Source: Cricetomys ansorgei
Lineage: Eukaryota; Chordata; Mammalia; Rodentia; Nesomyidae
Assembly: GCA_026225945.1 (NCBI GenBank)
Contig: JAMJFZ010003734.1
Span: forward strand, 35,218 to 99,217
DNA length: 64,000 bases
Direction: 5' to 3'
The translations under genes were made by a program, and so were the position numbers. The notes under the pieces are model-generated. The model was not told where the DNA came from, ran no database searches, and saw only the letters and a list, made by a program, of their open reading frames with translations. Below, in pieces: positions 34,013-46,200 of this stretch. Numbering within the stretch: position 1 is the stretch's first letter; the number at the start of each line of letters is the position of its first letter.

Positions 34013-34170
34013 TTGTTGTTGTTTTTCAAGACAGAGTTTCTCTGTTGTAACTCTGGCTTTCCTGTCCTCAAACTCTTTCGGTAGAACAGGCTGGCTTCAA
34101 ACTCACAAAGATCTGCCTGCCATTGCAAGTTCTGGAATTAAAGGCTTTAAAGGCCTCCTATACCACACCT
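34013..34170 (-). mobile_element. B1 SINE, antisense
   Basis: TTGTTGTTGTTTTTCAAGAC tail region, then GAGTTTCTCTGTTGTAACTC, GAACAGGCTGGCTTCAAACT, CAAAGATCTGCCTGCC and TTCTGGAATTAAAGGC: the complement of B1. The 5' end on the right is slightly garbled by a short AAAGGC duplication (TTAAAGGCTTTAAAGGCC). Confidence 0.85.
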
Positions 34171-34329
34171 TCTTAGTGTAGGTGACAAGTTTAGTTTTAG
34201 AAATTACATGAATTACATATGAAGTTAGGCATGATGAATGTCTTTATGATATGTTGAATCATGTATAGTCATGCTTTGGGTCAAATATCAGAATTCCTAA
34301 TATTTAATGATGGAAATTTAAAATTTTAA

Positions 34330-34425
34330 AGTCAATTATATTTTTAATTAAAATTATATAATTTATGTAATTATATAAAAATATAATTAATATATAATTT
34401 AGTTATAATTAATTAATTATTATTC
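34330..34425. repeat. AT-rich low-complexity tract
   Basis: Almost pure A/T with repeated AATTATAT and TTAATTA words. It precedes a C-rich pyrimidine segment (34436-34560), so base composition flips abruptly at about 34436. Confidence 0.9.
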
Positions 34426-34625
34426 TCTCTTATAATACATATTGACACCCCTACTCCCCTCCCTCCACTCCTCATAGATCTGCCCACCTCCCCTTTCCTC
34501 CAAATTCACCCTTACCACCCCCACCCACTCATCCGCACCTGTCACTCCCCATATAAGAGCAGTCCTCCCAGGGTTACTGCTCAAACAGGGTACAACATAC
34601 ACCAGCCAAGCTGCCCCAGGAGCCT

Positions 34626-34768
34626 TGTAAGGATTCTCCTGTCTTTGCCTCCCTCCTCACTGTAGGAGTACTGGGATTGGACATGTACCCTGGATTCTGG
34701 GGATCTGAACTCCTTTACTTTCTCATATTCAAAGTGTTTTTACAAACTGAGCTATCTTCTTGGTCTTA
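34626..34768 (-). mobile_element. B4-type SINE, antisense
   Basis: GTCTTTGCCTCCCTCCTCAC, GAGTACTGGGATTGGACATG, GGATTCTGGGGATCTGAACT and AACTGAGCTATCTTCTTGGT follow the antisense B4 order, from the B1-like edge to the ID-like head. The upstream C-rich segment 34436-34620 is not explained by it. Confidence 0.68.
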
Positions 34769-34861
34769 AATGTTTTCTAAATATACATTTATGTGTGTAA
34801 ATATATCACTTCATCATGCATTTTAAAAAGAAGGCTAGTTAAAACTGTGTATTAACGATTG

Positions 34862-34950
34862 AAAGTTATATATGATATATATGTATAAATAATATATATC
34901 ATTATATATACACCATATATATTATATATATATATTTTTTTTTTTTTACC
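34862..34950. repeat. (TA)n tract with terminal T run
   Basis: Alternating TA with ATG/CAT interruptions, ending in a run of T residues (34936-34947). Confidence 0.93.
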
Positions 34951-35182
34951 TGGCAGAATGTTTAAGGAGACCATTTATTACCTTCTGTTTTAACTTTTGA
35001 TTGTTGCTACACTCCTCAAATTTTGTTTTTTATTTCAGGTTATTCTTAAGTAAAACTACTTTTGCTTGTGTACATATATGTTGTAAAAGTGCATCTGACA
35101 TATCGTTTCATGAGGAAAGTTAATTTCTGATTGTCATTACGTCTTCCCTTATTTCAATTCTTATTTAACAAACTTTAGTATG

Positions 35183-35340
35183 TGTGTCAGTTTCTTGTTT
35201 ACTGCTGTGATGAAACACCATAAACCAAGGCAAGTTATTAAAGACATTGATCAACTGATTTTACAGGTTTCTGAGGGTTATATTTCATGATGGCAAAGCA
35301 AAGGCCTGGTGGCAAAAAAAGTTGGGAGCCTACATCCTTT
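35183..35340 (-). mobile_element. MT-type MaLR (ERVL-MaLR) LTR fragment, antisense
   Basis: TTTACTGCTGTGATGAAACA, CCATAAACCAAGGCAAGTTA, ACAGGTTTCTGAGGGTTATA and ATTTCATGATGGCAAAGC match the complement of the 3' part of rodent MaLR LTRs (CATCATG, ACCTGTAAGCC, GAGTTGCCTTGGTCATGGTG, CACAGCAGTAAA). Only the 3' part is recognisable. There is no internal retroviral sequence or coding region next to it. Confidence 0.62.
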
Positions 35341-35405
35341 TTATTAATTCTTTTTTGAGATTATAATACAATTACAACATTTTCCCATCCCTTCCCTCTA
35401 CATAG
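35341..35405 (-). mobile_element. Probable L1 3'-end fragment, antisense
   Basis: TCTTTTTTGAGATTATAATA, AATTACAACATTTTCCCATC and CCTTCCCTC resemble the start of the element at 6961-7105. Only about 60 bp is alignable. It joins the MaLR fragment with no gap, so one inserted into or next to the other. Confidence 0.42.
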
Positions 35406-35689
35406 TAGTGTGCATGGCTTGGAAAAAGGATGAATGTCTTACATGTCTTATTCCTCTTCTTAGTACTGCTGTTGAGTAAATGGCAAAGAGCACTACGCTC
35501 ACCTGCTATTCAAAGACATCTCCTTTCTCCATGTGTATGTGGTGGAGTTATGTTTTGCATATAGTACGTAAACATGAGGATATGTGCATTTTTGGTGTGT
35601 ATGTGGCATATGAGCATATGTTTCTTGGTGTATGCCCATGTGTGTGCATATGAAATTCAAAGGAAGACATTTGGGTGTTTTACTTATCC

Positions 35690-35912
35690 ACCATATTTGT
35701 TCTTAAACACAGGAGCTCTTGTGGATCCTGAAATACCCCCTTTTGCTTATTGTGACCCGTCAGTGAGTTCCAAGAATCTTCTTCTCTCTGTCCCAAATAC
35801 TGACATTATAGGCAAGTGTAGCTATGCCTAGATTTTATGTGGGTGGTAGGGATTTGAACTCTGGCCCTCTTGCTTTTAGAGCAAGAGGCTGAGCCATCTC
35901 CCCAAATGTGGA
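35690..35912 (-). mobile_element. B4 SINE, antisense
   Basis: The right half, TTTTATGTGGGTGGTAGGGA, TTTGAACTCTGGCCCTCTTG and AGAGGCTGAGCCATCTCCCC, is a good complement of the ID-like head of B4. The left half (GGAGCTCTTGTGGATCCTGA and CTGACATTATAGGCAAGTG) is the degenerate B1-like part. Confidence 0.72.
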
Positions 35913-36647
35913 CTGGCTTCTTTATTTAATGTCATACCTAAGTTTCAAGAAAATATTCTATTAGCTCTGATTCCAAAAATCAACTACTTCCTCCCAATTG
36001 AGGCTTCCACCCAACACCTGTCACCTTCACATATTTCCTGGATCATCACAGTAGCTTCTGACCTCTCTGTTATTTCTAGCACACAGTTTGAGTATGTTGT
36101 TTTGAAATGGTATCAACTCATTGCTATGTTTATAAATTTTGTAATTTTTCATTTCTCCTTCAGAAAATAGACTCACTTGTCTACGAGAGGAACATAACCT
36201 TCCTGAATGCTATCCTGTAGCTCTGTCAGAACAACTCCTCCATCTGTCATCTTATCTCACAGCTCCAGTTACAGTGGTTTCCTCTACCCACTTAAAAAGC
36301 TTGTTGGAACCTGTGATCTCCCAACTCTGATTTACAGAGAATGCTAAGTAACTACAGTATGCAAGTGCTTATTCATCGGGTGCTTCTAAATTTTGCAAAA
36401 TTCTCTTCAGTTGAGCCTCAAAATGGCACCCTAATTAAATTTCCATGTAGTCTTAGTGCTCTTTCCTTATTTATTTATCCCTACCCTTTTAACTATTTCG
36501 TTTTCACTAATGGAAACATTGGTCACGCAATCTAAAATTCTAAAACTTCTTACACTTCCCCTTCCCCTTAAGTCTTACCTTTTCCTCACTGATGCGTGTC
36601 ATTTTACAAAACTGCCCTATAGTTTTCTATTTTTAAAATGTTGCTGT
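35913..36647. other. Unassigned DNA
   Basis: No repeat recognised. Overlapping plus-strand frames at 36341-36535 and 36456-36797 are not genes; the second runs into the following B1. Confidence 0.5.
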
Positions 36648-36812
36648 CAGGTTGTTGGATGCATGCCTTTAATTCCAGCACTCGGGAAGCAGAGGCAGAC
36701 AGATCTCTATGAGTTCAAGGCTAGCTTGGTCTACAGAGTGAATTCCAGGACAGCCAGGATTACAGCAGAGAAGCCCTGTCTCAGAAAAATAAAATAATAA
36801 AATAAAATAATA
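36648..36812 (+). mobile_element. B1 SINE with A-rich tail
   Basis: GGATGCATGCCTTTAATTCC, CAGCACTCGGGAAGCAGAGG, CAGACAGATCTCTATGAGTT, CAAGGCTAGCTTGGTCTACA and GAGAAGCCCTGTCTCAGAAA give the full B1 order. The tail is a run of AAAAT units to 36812. It is one of the better-preserved SINEs in the window. Confidence 0.94.
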
Positions 36813-39049
36813 TTTTGTTGACTACGTTTCTTTTGCTTTGTTAGATTGAGATACTCATAATTTATTGATTTATCTGTATAAATGTCGGTAGATTTTTATT
36901 TATGATTTTTCAGTTGTCATTGATTTTTAAGATATTAAGATCAATGTTTCTCATACAAATAAATAACCTACCCTGTAATGAATATTTCAACATTTTAAGG
37001 ATGAGAGTTTCAAAGTGACAAATCAAGTTTCCAAATGACAAAATTGTTTCTGTATTTTCTGTACCATACTATCTTGCCTGGTATTGTTTGGGTCTGAGGC
37101 TAATGCTGAATTCTCAATCATATTGCCCAATAATGAAATTAATCTTTCATAGTCAGAATAACAGCTAAAGTCTCATATTCATTTAATATATTTTGAATCT
37201 TTCTCAGTTTGCAATTGTATCAATGACCCTGTGATTTACATGGTTAAGTAATGCGTTTATGTTTCTACCTTATTCTTTGTCATTGTTTTCAAAGATTTGT
37301 AGCAACTTTTCTTGTACTTCATGTACAATTTGTTTTTTCTGTTGTAAATTTTGTAGTCTTGTAGGCTGTATTATGTCTGAGTTGAATTACATTTTATGTA
37401 ACATTTCTTTTCTTTTAATTTATGAAGCATATTTTTTCAATAAAGTTTCATATTTTAGTACAAAAATTTAAAATGAATCCACAGAATATAAAAAATATAA
37501 AGATATTATTATATTTTTAAATGTATGCATCATCTTATTCAGTTAATAATGTCTACATTCATTGTGAAAAATGCTAAGTAGAAATTCTTACTCTCCCATA
37601 ATGATGTCTAGTCTCAATTCCACTGAAAAACTCACCCATAAGCTCTTTGTGTCTCAGACACAATCTAAACTGTGCTTTATTGTCTCTCAATTCACTCATT
37701 TTAATAAATTAGCTTGGCTATCACCAGTGAGTTTGCACATAGACCTTCTTATTGTTTTGAGACATGACTCATTAATTCATTCTTCTGTCATAGTTCCTAC
37801 CACATTACCATGTGTTCATCTTCTCCTGGCTATTCTTTCCTATCATTCTTGATCTTTGCTTTTCCAGCCTGTGTTCCCCAACTGTACCTGAAGTGGGAGT
37901 CACTGACATGTCTGAGATAAAGGATAGTTTAACTATACTCATAATAAAATTTGTAGCAGAGAAATGCACAATGGATTTACTGTCTTTTAAATGAGTTCAG
38001 TCTACATTGCTCTACATGAAGTACTTGTAAAATGTATTACAATTGTAATCTCATCATATTTGTGTCCTTACTGTGTAAAACAATGCACTCTGCTTAAAAG
38101 CAAATCAGCTCCTTTATTTAGGAAAATCAACTATTATATATCAAATAGCTTTTCAGAGTCCTCACAGTAAATATCTGCTAATTCAAGAAAACAATAATTT
38201 TCTGCCTCTTCTCTTTACAGTCAAAATCACAAGAGAAAAAGAAAGTGCCAGAAATGTAGAAAATCACACATTCTCAACAACACTTCCTTTTAATTCTCTT
38301 CATATATTTAGAAGGTAATAAATAATGCCATAGTTGTTAGAATCTGTCTCTTCTCTGACTCTTGCTTCTGTTTGGCACTGAACTTCCACAATGACAACTG
38401 CTTGATCCTGATGCTCCTGTTGCTTTTTAACCTCCCAAGTAGCCTAAGTTTTTTCTTAAAAAATCTGTTGGATCCCTCATGTAAGTACACTCTTTAGGGT
38501 GCTTTTCTCCAATGGCTTTTATCTTCCATATCTACACATTTCTCATTCTTCTCTGTGCTACATACGGTAGTACAACTAGTTTAGAAACTGGTCCTATATA
38601 GATTTATGCAAGAGATGCCCAGACAAAATTCACTGTAATCATTCCTTGGCCAGCTTATTTTCTCAAAGGGTCTCAGCTTCTAACTGATGTCACATTAGTG
38701 ATTTTGATCATCTCTGTTCAACAGTTATGTCTTTATCTCTAACTCTCTCACATTAAACAAGAACTTACAATCAAGAAATGGCTATAGTTGATTCTGCCAT
38801 CACAATGTCTTTTTTTAAGGTATAGGTGTAAGTGTTGATTTTTTTATATTATTCTTGTGGGTTCATGGCTGTGGACAGTTTATTTTTTGCTATATCACAA
38901 TCTCTGGACACAGATGATTTTAGCATCTGTACAAGATAATATTAAGCCTTGATCTGGGAGGTTTCAGCCTCCATAGAATCTATTCTTCAATATGCAAGCC
39001 TAATCATAGAAGGGTTCTGCCTCTGTACAATCTAATTTGTGACCCTAAA
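36813..39049. other. Unassigned AT-rich DNA
   Basis: No recognised repeat or gene over about 2.2 kb. Short frames of 60 to 93 codons (for example 37571-37852) have no motif. Confidence 0.48.
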
Positions 39050-39515
39050 CCTAAAACTTTTCAGCCTCTGTGACTTACTCCTGATTTGGTTTACTCTGGC
39101 TAGCTGTCATCTGAATAACCTCATTTTACTCTGATCTGTGTTATGAACTCTGAATTGTAAATCATAAACAGTCTGCTTCACACTCTGCTTTCTCTCCACT
39201 TATTCTAAACTGGTTCTGCTCTTCTCAGCTTCCACATTTTGTTTCTGCCCTGCTTCACTCTATGAGCTCTGGTTCTACTCTCTGAGCTCTGCTTCTCCCT
39301 GAACTAACTCCAACTACTATGAACTGAGAGTCTCCTTTTGTATCCTGAGAGTTGTATTTAAAGGCATGTACCACCACTTCCTTCTGAGCTGGGATTAAAG
39401 TAGTGTGCTATATTGGGATTAAATGCATATACTTTCTTTGCCTTCTGAGTTGGCATAAAGGTATGTGCTATGTTGATATTAAAGGTGTGTACTAACTTTC
39501 TTTCTACCCTTGAGC
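39050..39515 (+). repeat. Pyrimidine-rich dispersed element with GGGATTAAAGG motifs, copy 2
   Basis: Same plan as 15880-16455: a CT-rich stretch (TCTGCTTCACACTCTGC, ACTCTCTGAGCTCTGC, CTGAACTAACTCCAACTAC), then TTAAAGGCATGTACCACCAC (39358). Further variant motifs start at 39391, 39415, 39450 and 39474, the last reading ATTAAAGGTGTGT. Five motif copies here against two in copy 1 suggest expansion of a roughly 24- and 36-bp unit. Family unassigned; an ERV LTR or composite SINE is plausible. Confidence 0.55.
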
Positions 39516-40924
39516 AGCCTTGCTGCCAGATCAGAGATCAAATGTCTATCACACAGGCCTTCAAGGTAATCTTTTCCTAGAGCAGTCATGCTGCTGGATT
39601 AAAAGATTAAATTTTCCTCAATATTTTCCATCTTCATCTCCATCTCTACTGCATCCATAGGCATCATGGAGATTTATACCATTTTGTGAGAATATAGCAA
39701 AGGTTTTACAACAATCCTTTCTTACTTGATAAGTACAGTTTCCAGATTCATTTAGAAGGTGAAATTTAAAGTGCTTTTCCAAGGCAAAATAGTTTTGCCC
39801 TGTATAAATGCTCATTCAAGGATTTGTTTAACTTTTTTCACAGGCGTCTTATAGATAAAAAATTTTCCAGTTGCCAATTAAGTTTTCTGTGTCAGACTTT
39901 GCTTTTCAAACTGATGGATGCCTCCCTGCATACATTACAATGTGTTGAAAAGATACACTATCCTTTTTATTTAAAATCAATTATCTTTCAAGTAAATATA
40001 TAAAACTAATTTCCCACAAATAGAACTAATTTTCCATGGATAGCTATCTAATTGATCAGAGTCTCTATGACTCCTTCCTCATTTGCCTTTCCTGTGTTAC
40101 TTGTCTTCTGTTTTACATTGTGGATAACTACACAAATAGGTATTCTTCTCAAAGAGATTTAACCACAAGTCATTTAAGTTGTATCTTTGCTTTCTGATCA
40201 ATCATAGCTTTTTGTACATGCCTTTATGATGTGTTTAGTGTGTCATGAGGGAATGTATATGGATGCATGAGGTTGAATTCCCAGATCTTAAATGTTTATC
40301 ATTTGTGACTCTTTCTATAAACTTTGGTGCTTATATTGATCTTACATATTTCATCTATATATACATTATGCCCGTCATATTTCTCGCTTCCATATTGATA
40401 TAATTGTCATATTTCTTCTTTTGGAATTCTATAAGCATTAGACATTAAGTCAAGAGCCTCTCCATGTTAGTGTTTATCTCTGTGTTTAGTGTTCCTTGTC
40501 TTTGGGTTGCAAACTAATATATGTTCATCTAATATCTCACAATCTTTGATAATCTGAAAACAGAAACCAAAAACCACTTATGTTGAAGTCTGAGCATTGA
40601 AAAATAAGGAGTATATGTGTAGTAGAATTCCAGTGTCTTATGTAATATCTATTCATCAAGGGAAAATTTTCCTGAAATTTACATATTTTTCCCACAAACT
40701 TTAACATTAACAAGACAAAGACCACAAATCATAAGTGAGAAGCAAAATCAAATTGAAATCAATGAAGGTTCTTTGTGAAATAAATATTTTTTACCTGAAT
40801 CAGAGAAGACAGGATTGTCATTATCCTTACACCTGTCATTGTCCTTACATCTCCCCATTACAGCTCAGCTCCCTCAATCAATATACACATGTCCAACATT
40901 GCAAATTAGTGATTTTATTTTATT
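39516..40924. other. Unassigned AT-rich DNA
   Basis: No recognised repeat or gene. Confidence 0.48.
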
Positions 40925-41045
40925 AGCTATTTTTCATATGAGGTTTCTCTCTGTAACTAGGCTGACCAGGACCTCACCATGTAAGGATGTCATAGCAATT
41001 CTTCTGCATAAGCAGAAGTCTGGGATTTTGTCTATCTGCTTCTAT
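40925..41045 (-). mobile_element. Old B1-type SINE, antisense
   Basis: ATGAGGTTTCTCTCTGTAAC, TAGGCTGACCAGGACCTCAC, CATGTAAGGATGTCATAGCA, ATTCTTCTGCATAAGC and AAGTCTGGGATTTTGTC follow the complement of B1, with heavy divergence and a shortened right end. Confidence 0.58.
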
Positions 41046-44000
41046 TAGGCAGGTTATTTTTTCTTGTTTTCCTCACTTGAGGTATTTGAGATTCTGCCCC
41101 AGAATTTATTTTTATAGATGTGAATCCATTCTATTTGTTCCTCCATATGAATATGTTCATATTTCCATATCACTCACATGCTAAAATGGTTAATATTTTT
41201 CTTTATATATATTTGGTTTGCTCTAAAATTTTAGGAAATATGAATGTTAATTCTATGAATATTTTATGTACTCTCAATAAGCATGCTGTTCTACTGGGCA
41301 CATGAGTAGATGTGGAAACCCTGTGTAAATTCATGTTTATCAGTTTATATGAGTACTGGCAACCCATCAAACAAAGCAGTAGACTCATATTAATCTACAT
41401 TTAACAGCCTAACTTCTTCCTTATCGGAGCTTTAAAATATGCTTAATGTATGTTAAGAAGAAAACTACTGAACCCAGAATTTGTGCTTGTTAATTACTTT
41501 ATTCACAGACACATTAGCCTATGAATTTTTCAATGTCTTTATGCACCCATAACAAAAGTATTGCCTCTCTAGCTATCTTCAATTACTAACAGCTCTATGT
41601 ATAGCTCTGAATTTTTGTTTCAAATTCCACCTAACATATAACTATTTTTCCCAGGGAAAAGAGCCTTGGATATGTCTGCATGCATGTCTGAAAATCTAGT
41701 TATACCCCAGTGGCTTTAGTTTTCATTGGATCTGTTGTATATGTATAGCTTAGTTTTCTATAAGCCATTTCACCCACTGTTTACATTATGCCTCAAAGTC
41801 CTTTTTGATCTAACAGTTATCCTTATCTAATATTTGGCAAAAATGGAAAAAAAATCTTCTATGTAGAATTCTTGAGAGTTGACTTGTTCAAAATTTCTGC
41901 TTTTGAGAGATTTGAATATTCTGCACTACAGCAGGTGTTTGGAATGGGTAAATCATAGGAGGGAATAGGTGTGTTGGAAAACATTTCTGTCAAATGAGCT
42001 GTATATGCCGAGCTTCTTGTCCTGGGTGAATAAAACAATGAGTATTGAAGCTGTGTGTGTTGCTTGTTCATCTTAGCTTTTTGAACCAAGCATCATTGGC
42101 AAAGTCTTTCAATTCTTTTTCATTCCTGATTGCAGATTGCACCTATTCCCGTGACTTACAATTCTCACAACTTTGAAAATAGACCTAAGCATCGACCTAA
42201 AACACTATGGACAAAAAATCTCATTTTAGCTTATAAACTTGTGTTGTTGCCTCATTTTTTACCACGTAAATTTGCAAATATGAGTCTAATGGATTCTGAT
42301 AAAGCTATTGAATAGTTACAAAATGGTATAAGACAATTGAGAATAAATAAAGTTGGAATAAGAGAAAGTGGATATTTCCTATTAAAGAAATAATAAAGGG
42401 ATATTATGTCTTCCAAGTATAGGCATAATGTTTACTTACAACAGGGGACCATCTTTAATTACTAAGTACATTTGTCTAAACCATCACTTACTTATTAGAC
42501 AAATAAACAGCAAGCAGAAGCTTATACTAAATATCATTGAAATCAAATAGATTTGATGACATATGAAGTTTGCTAAATCCATATTTTTATCAAGACATAT
42601 TTGCTCTTATTTCTTTTTTATTTTGATGAATCTCTTTTTGTGAATATTAATTGAATAAGTATAGGACTTTCATTAAGATATTTCCATACAGAAATTACCC
42701 TTGTTTTAATTTATGTAGTCTCCAAAAAAAATTTAAAGATATGATCCAATTATAAAGATGTAAGACTTCCAGGGTTGAGTGAAGTTGAATGAGTCTTATG
42801 CCTCCAGCTGAGTGAATTTACCACTTGCCTAGTGATTATCTTAAGTGCTCCCCACCACTGTGAGTGAGAAAAGAATCTGCTGTGGCTGCCACTTCCATGA
42901 TGTATGTGGCTATTTTATCCAATATACACTTGTAAATAATTTCTCAGAAAACCTTAAATACTCATTTCAAAAGCACTTCTCCAAGCAAAGTGCCGAACCA
43001 TCCTTCCTTCCCAGAATTTAATGTTTCAGCTGCCAAAATTTTGCAAAACATAGAAGAAACCTGCAGAGAGAATAGAAAAATATAAATAAGCTTAGTATCC
43101 AGAGTTATATTCAAATAGTATAGTTTATGTTCTTGTTGAATGTTGGCATCATACAATATTAGTTAATTCGTAGACTCTTAAACAATATAAATGTGATAAA
43201 AGTCTTCCTGCAGCTAATAATAAGTAAAACAATATGTATGTTTGATTACAATAATTTATGATAATTGTGGTGACCATTAGCGTTTTATCTTTTGAAGCTT
43301 ATACAGAATATGTCAAGCACTTTTGCTTGACATTTTGCAGAACACATTATATGTCAGAAGTAGGATTAGGTTTATTCCATTTCAAACCCCACTAACTCCA
43401 CTGAAAACATGGAAAATATCTAGAACTAAAAATCTACATCCCTGTTACTCCATCTCTGACACCAATCACTGTTCCATGGATGGGCAGTATCCCAATTTCC
43501 AACAATAACCCAAAGCATTGGAATCTGTGGTGGACTGAAATGCCTTTCAGGGCTAACATTCAACTGTCTGTTAACCGCCTGCTTTACTGCATCTTTCCAA
43601 AGCACTCACAGCTGGATTTTTAATTACAGTATTCTAGAATTCCTAATTTCCTTCATATATTTTCACATGTCCCTAACTATTCACTACTACCCCATGCCCC
43701 ATAACCCACAGATCTTCTCAAACTGCTAATTATCAAACATTAGCCTCTTTACCTGTGTCACTCATCTGAACTAGTCACACAGATTCTTTTGATTTTATCT
43801 AAAGTAGTCCAAGCCTGTGATGATACTGTATTTCACTGGACCCATGATGGAACTTCCTATTCTATCTCTTTGATCTCCTCCTTCTCTCCCAGTATTCTCA
43901 TTTTTATTCTATCTATATGTATATCTCTCCTGCTATTTGTAACTAAGATACATAATCCTGTTTGTCCGTTTACCACCATTTTAAGAATGCTTTCTTTTCA

Positions 44001-45255
44001 TGCCCACACAAATTAATTAAGGTCATGTTTGTTTTGTAACTCCTGTTAAATATAATAATTTCCATATGAATTTGTCTTTGCAAGCACTTTGGAATCTGAA
44101 ATAATGTTCTAATGTATATGTGTGTATGGCCACACCAGAACCTGAATGCTTTCTGAGCTCCCTAAGATACATTCACAGAAGCGGATGCCCTACTTAGGGA
44201 CAAGAAACAGAGTTTTGATGAAGATATATCACTGGATCGCCCCACACTATGAGGGAGAAAACTTCAAGATCAATTTCAGGTGTATTTCTGTATAATTAAC
44301 AACTAAGTTTTGAATTGTCTTCTGCAATAGGGCCTTGACATCTACCTGGGGCAAGCAAATAGGAATGCTACAAGCCTGTATTGTTTGCAGAGTCTCTGGA
44401 GCTTCTTTGACAAACAACCCATGAAGAGGTATCTGCATCTGACAGTGGGTTTGTTTAGCATTGCATGACTTCTAGGAGCAGCACTGTTTGGCCATGGAAA
44501 GCATCTCACTTCTTATTGTATTTTAAAATTATATTTTAATTGGGTGACAAGATAGCAAGAAACCTTGTGACTTTTTTATACCCTCGGTTTCTATTGGCTT
44601 TCTCAACCAATTTTCTCATCTTCATCATTTCGTATTTCCCTCCATGATTCAACCTTTCTACTCTAAATGTTAATCACATGTACCAAATGCCTTCACCATC
44701 AGTCACATTAGTTTGCTTGAGTAGCCAGTTACTATATCATCAGAGGGATTATGTGAATGTAAGTCATGGAAATTTCAGTGGTGAAACTCCTGGCATCACA
44801 AAGAACAGGAGGAACAGGTGTCGATTTCTTCAGATTGTTCCATTCAACTATGATTTACTAGCACATAGATGAATTGTTATGGTCCATAGGAAAGAAGTCA
44901 AGAATTTGTTTATTTCAAATTCTTTTGAAGAAGTCATTCTTTCCAAAGGTCCATCCTCACATGAGAGTTACTGATGGAGTCATACCATCTCTTGAGTCTG
45001 AAAATTATGATAATGACCAACCAAAACTGTATACACTAGTATGTAAGACGGTCTTAGTTCAGTCTTGGAGACAGAGATAAGGTTGCCAGAAGACTCCTGA
45101 GTGTTGCATCAGAAGAGGAAATCATTGTGTATTATCTGTTGCCAGATAATTTAATATCCACATTAGATTGTGTTTTTGTAAGGTAAGGCTTGTCATCTCA
45201 TTTATGTACTTTCTTAATACTCTTTCACTGTAAGTAATTAAAATAAAGTCCAGAA
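41046..45255. other. Unassigned AT-rich DNA, repeat-poor
   Basis: Over 4 kb without an interspersed repeat I can name. The part 44160-44520 is less AT-rich and reads like an old repeat 3' end, but I have no family for it. No frame exceeds 76 codons. Confidence 0.45.
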
Positions 45256-45480
45256 GGGTCTGAGAGATGGTACAGTGATGAAGAGCACTTGTTACTCTGG
45301 CAGAGGGCCCAGATTCATTTCCCAGTACAAACATGATAGCACACAGTCATCTGTAACTCCAGTTGCAGGGATTCTGAACCTCTGTTCTGACTCTCACTGG
45401 TAGCAGACACACATGTAGTGCACAAATATACATTCAGGCAAAACACACATATAAAATAAAATAAACTAATCTAAAAACAT
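45256..45480 (+). mobile_element. B2 SINE (tRNA-derived)
   Basis: GGGTCTGAGAGATGGTACAG, TGATGAAGAGCACTTGTTAC, CCCAGATTCATTTCCCAGTA, ATCTGTAACTCCAGTTGCAG and GGCAAAACACACATATAAAA follow B2 from the A box through the B box to the AATAAA-rich tail. The polymerase III boxes are recognisable but diverged. Confidence 0.88.
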
Positions 45481-46134
45481 TAAAATAAATAGATGGAAAT
45501 CTTAGTGAGTGAGGAAGATAGTGAGTCTGGGAAATGAATATTTCCCCGGCTCAGATGGTGGGATGACCAGTAGAGGTGTAGAGGAGTCTCACCTTTGGAG
45601 ATAAAACCATCACCCTTATTTCAAGAGAATGAACACTGGGGAGGCAATTTGGAAATTTATTAAAGGGATTAAAGTACATTAAGGCATTTTAACAAATTCT
45701 CACCCAGGGGCATAAGAACTTTCCACACAAGGAATTTCGAAAGAACAATGAAAGACATATTCAAATTCCTTTGTTTTAGATTTTGTGACTCAACCTTAAT
45801 CAAAATGTCTGTTGAAATATTCTAAGAGAGATGTGTTAGAACATGCAGTTCTAGAAATGTGTCACGCGGAATGCTACAAGTGAGCCTCTCAGACATAAGG
45901 AACTGGATTGAAACATGTAGTTTCTATATGAGGGAAACAATGAGTAAGCATTTGGGAAACTGGGAAACCACCTCATTAAAAGCATGGACTTCTAATGTAA
46001 AGGAAGTGGAATCTCAAATCCCAACTAACAGCAACAATCCTTTACAATCACAAGCAAACAAAATCTTCGTGTAATTGAAAAGTATACTAATATGAGTTTT
46101 TGTTGAACTTGAAGATCTCTAAAGATAATTATAC
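45481..46134. other. Unassigned DNA
   Basis: No recognised repeat; a 71-codon plus-strand frame at 45859-46074 has no motif. Confidence 0.48.
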
Positions 46135-46200
46135 AGACACACACACACATACACACACATACACACACACACACACACACAAAGAGCACACACATTCGCA
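46135..46200. repeat. (CA)n microsatellite, interrupted
   Basis: CA tract with CATACA interruptions, continuing as AGAGCACACACA at its right edge. Confidence 0.94.

Noticed and set aside
36456..36797. 113-codon plus-strand frame
   Set aside because: Its 3' half is translated B1 SINE, giving the typical B1-derived peptide ending.
45120..45480. Minus-strand 70-codon frame overlapping the B2 element
   Set aside because: Partly antisense B2 sequence; no independent support.
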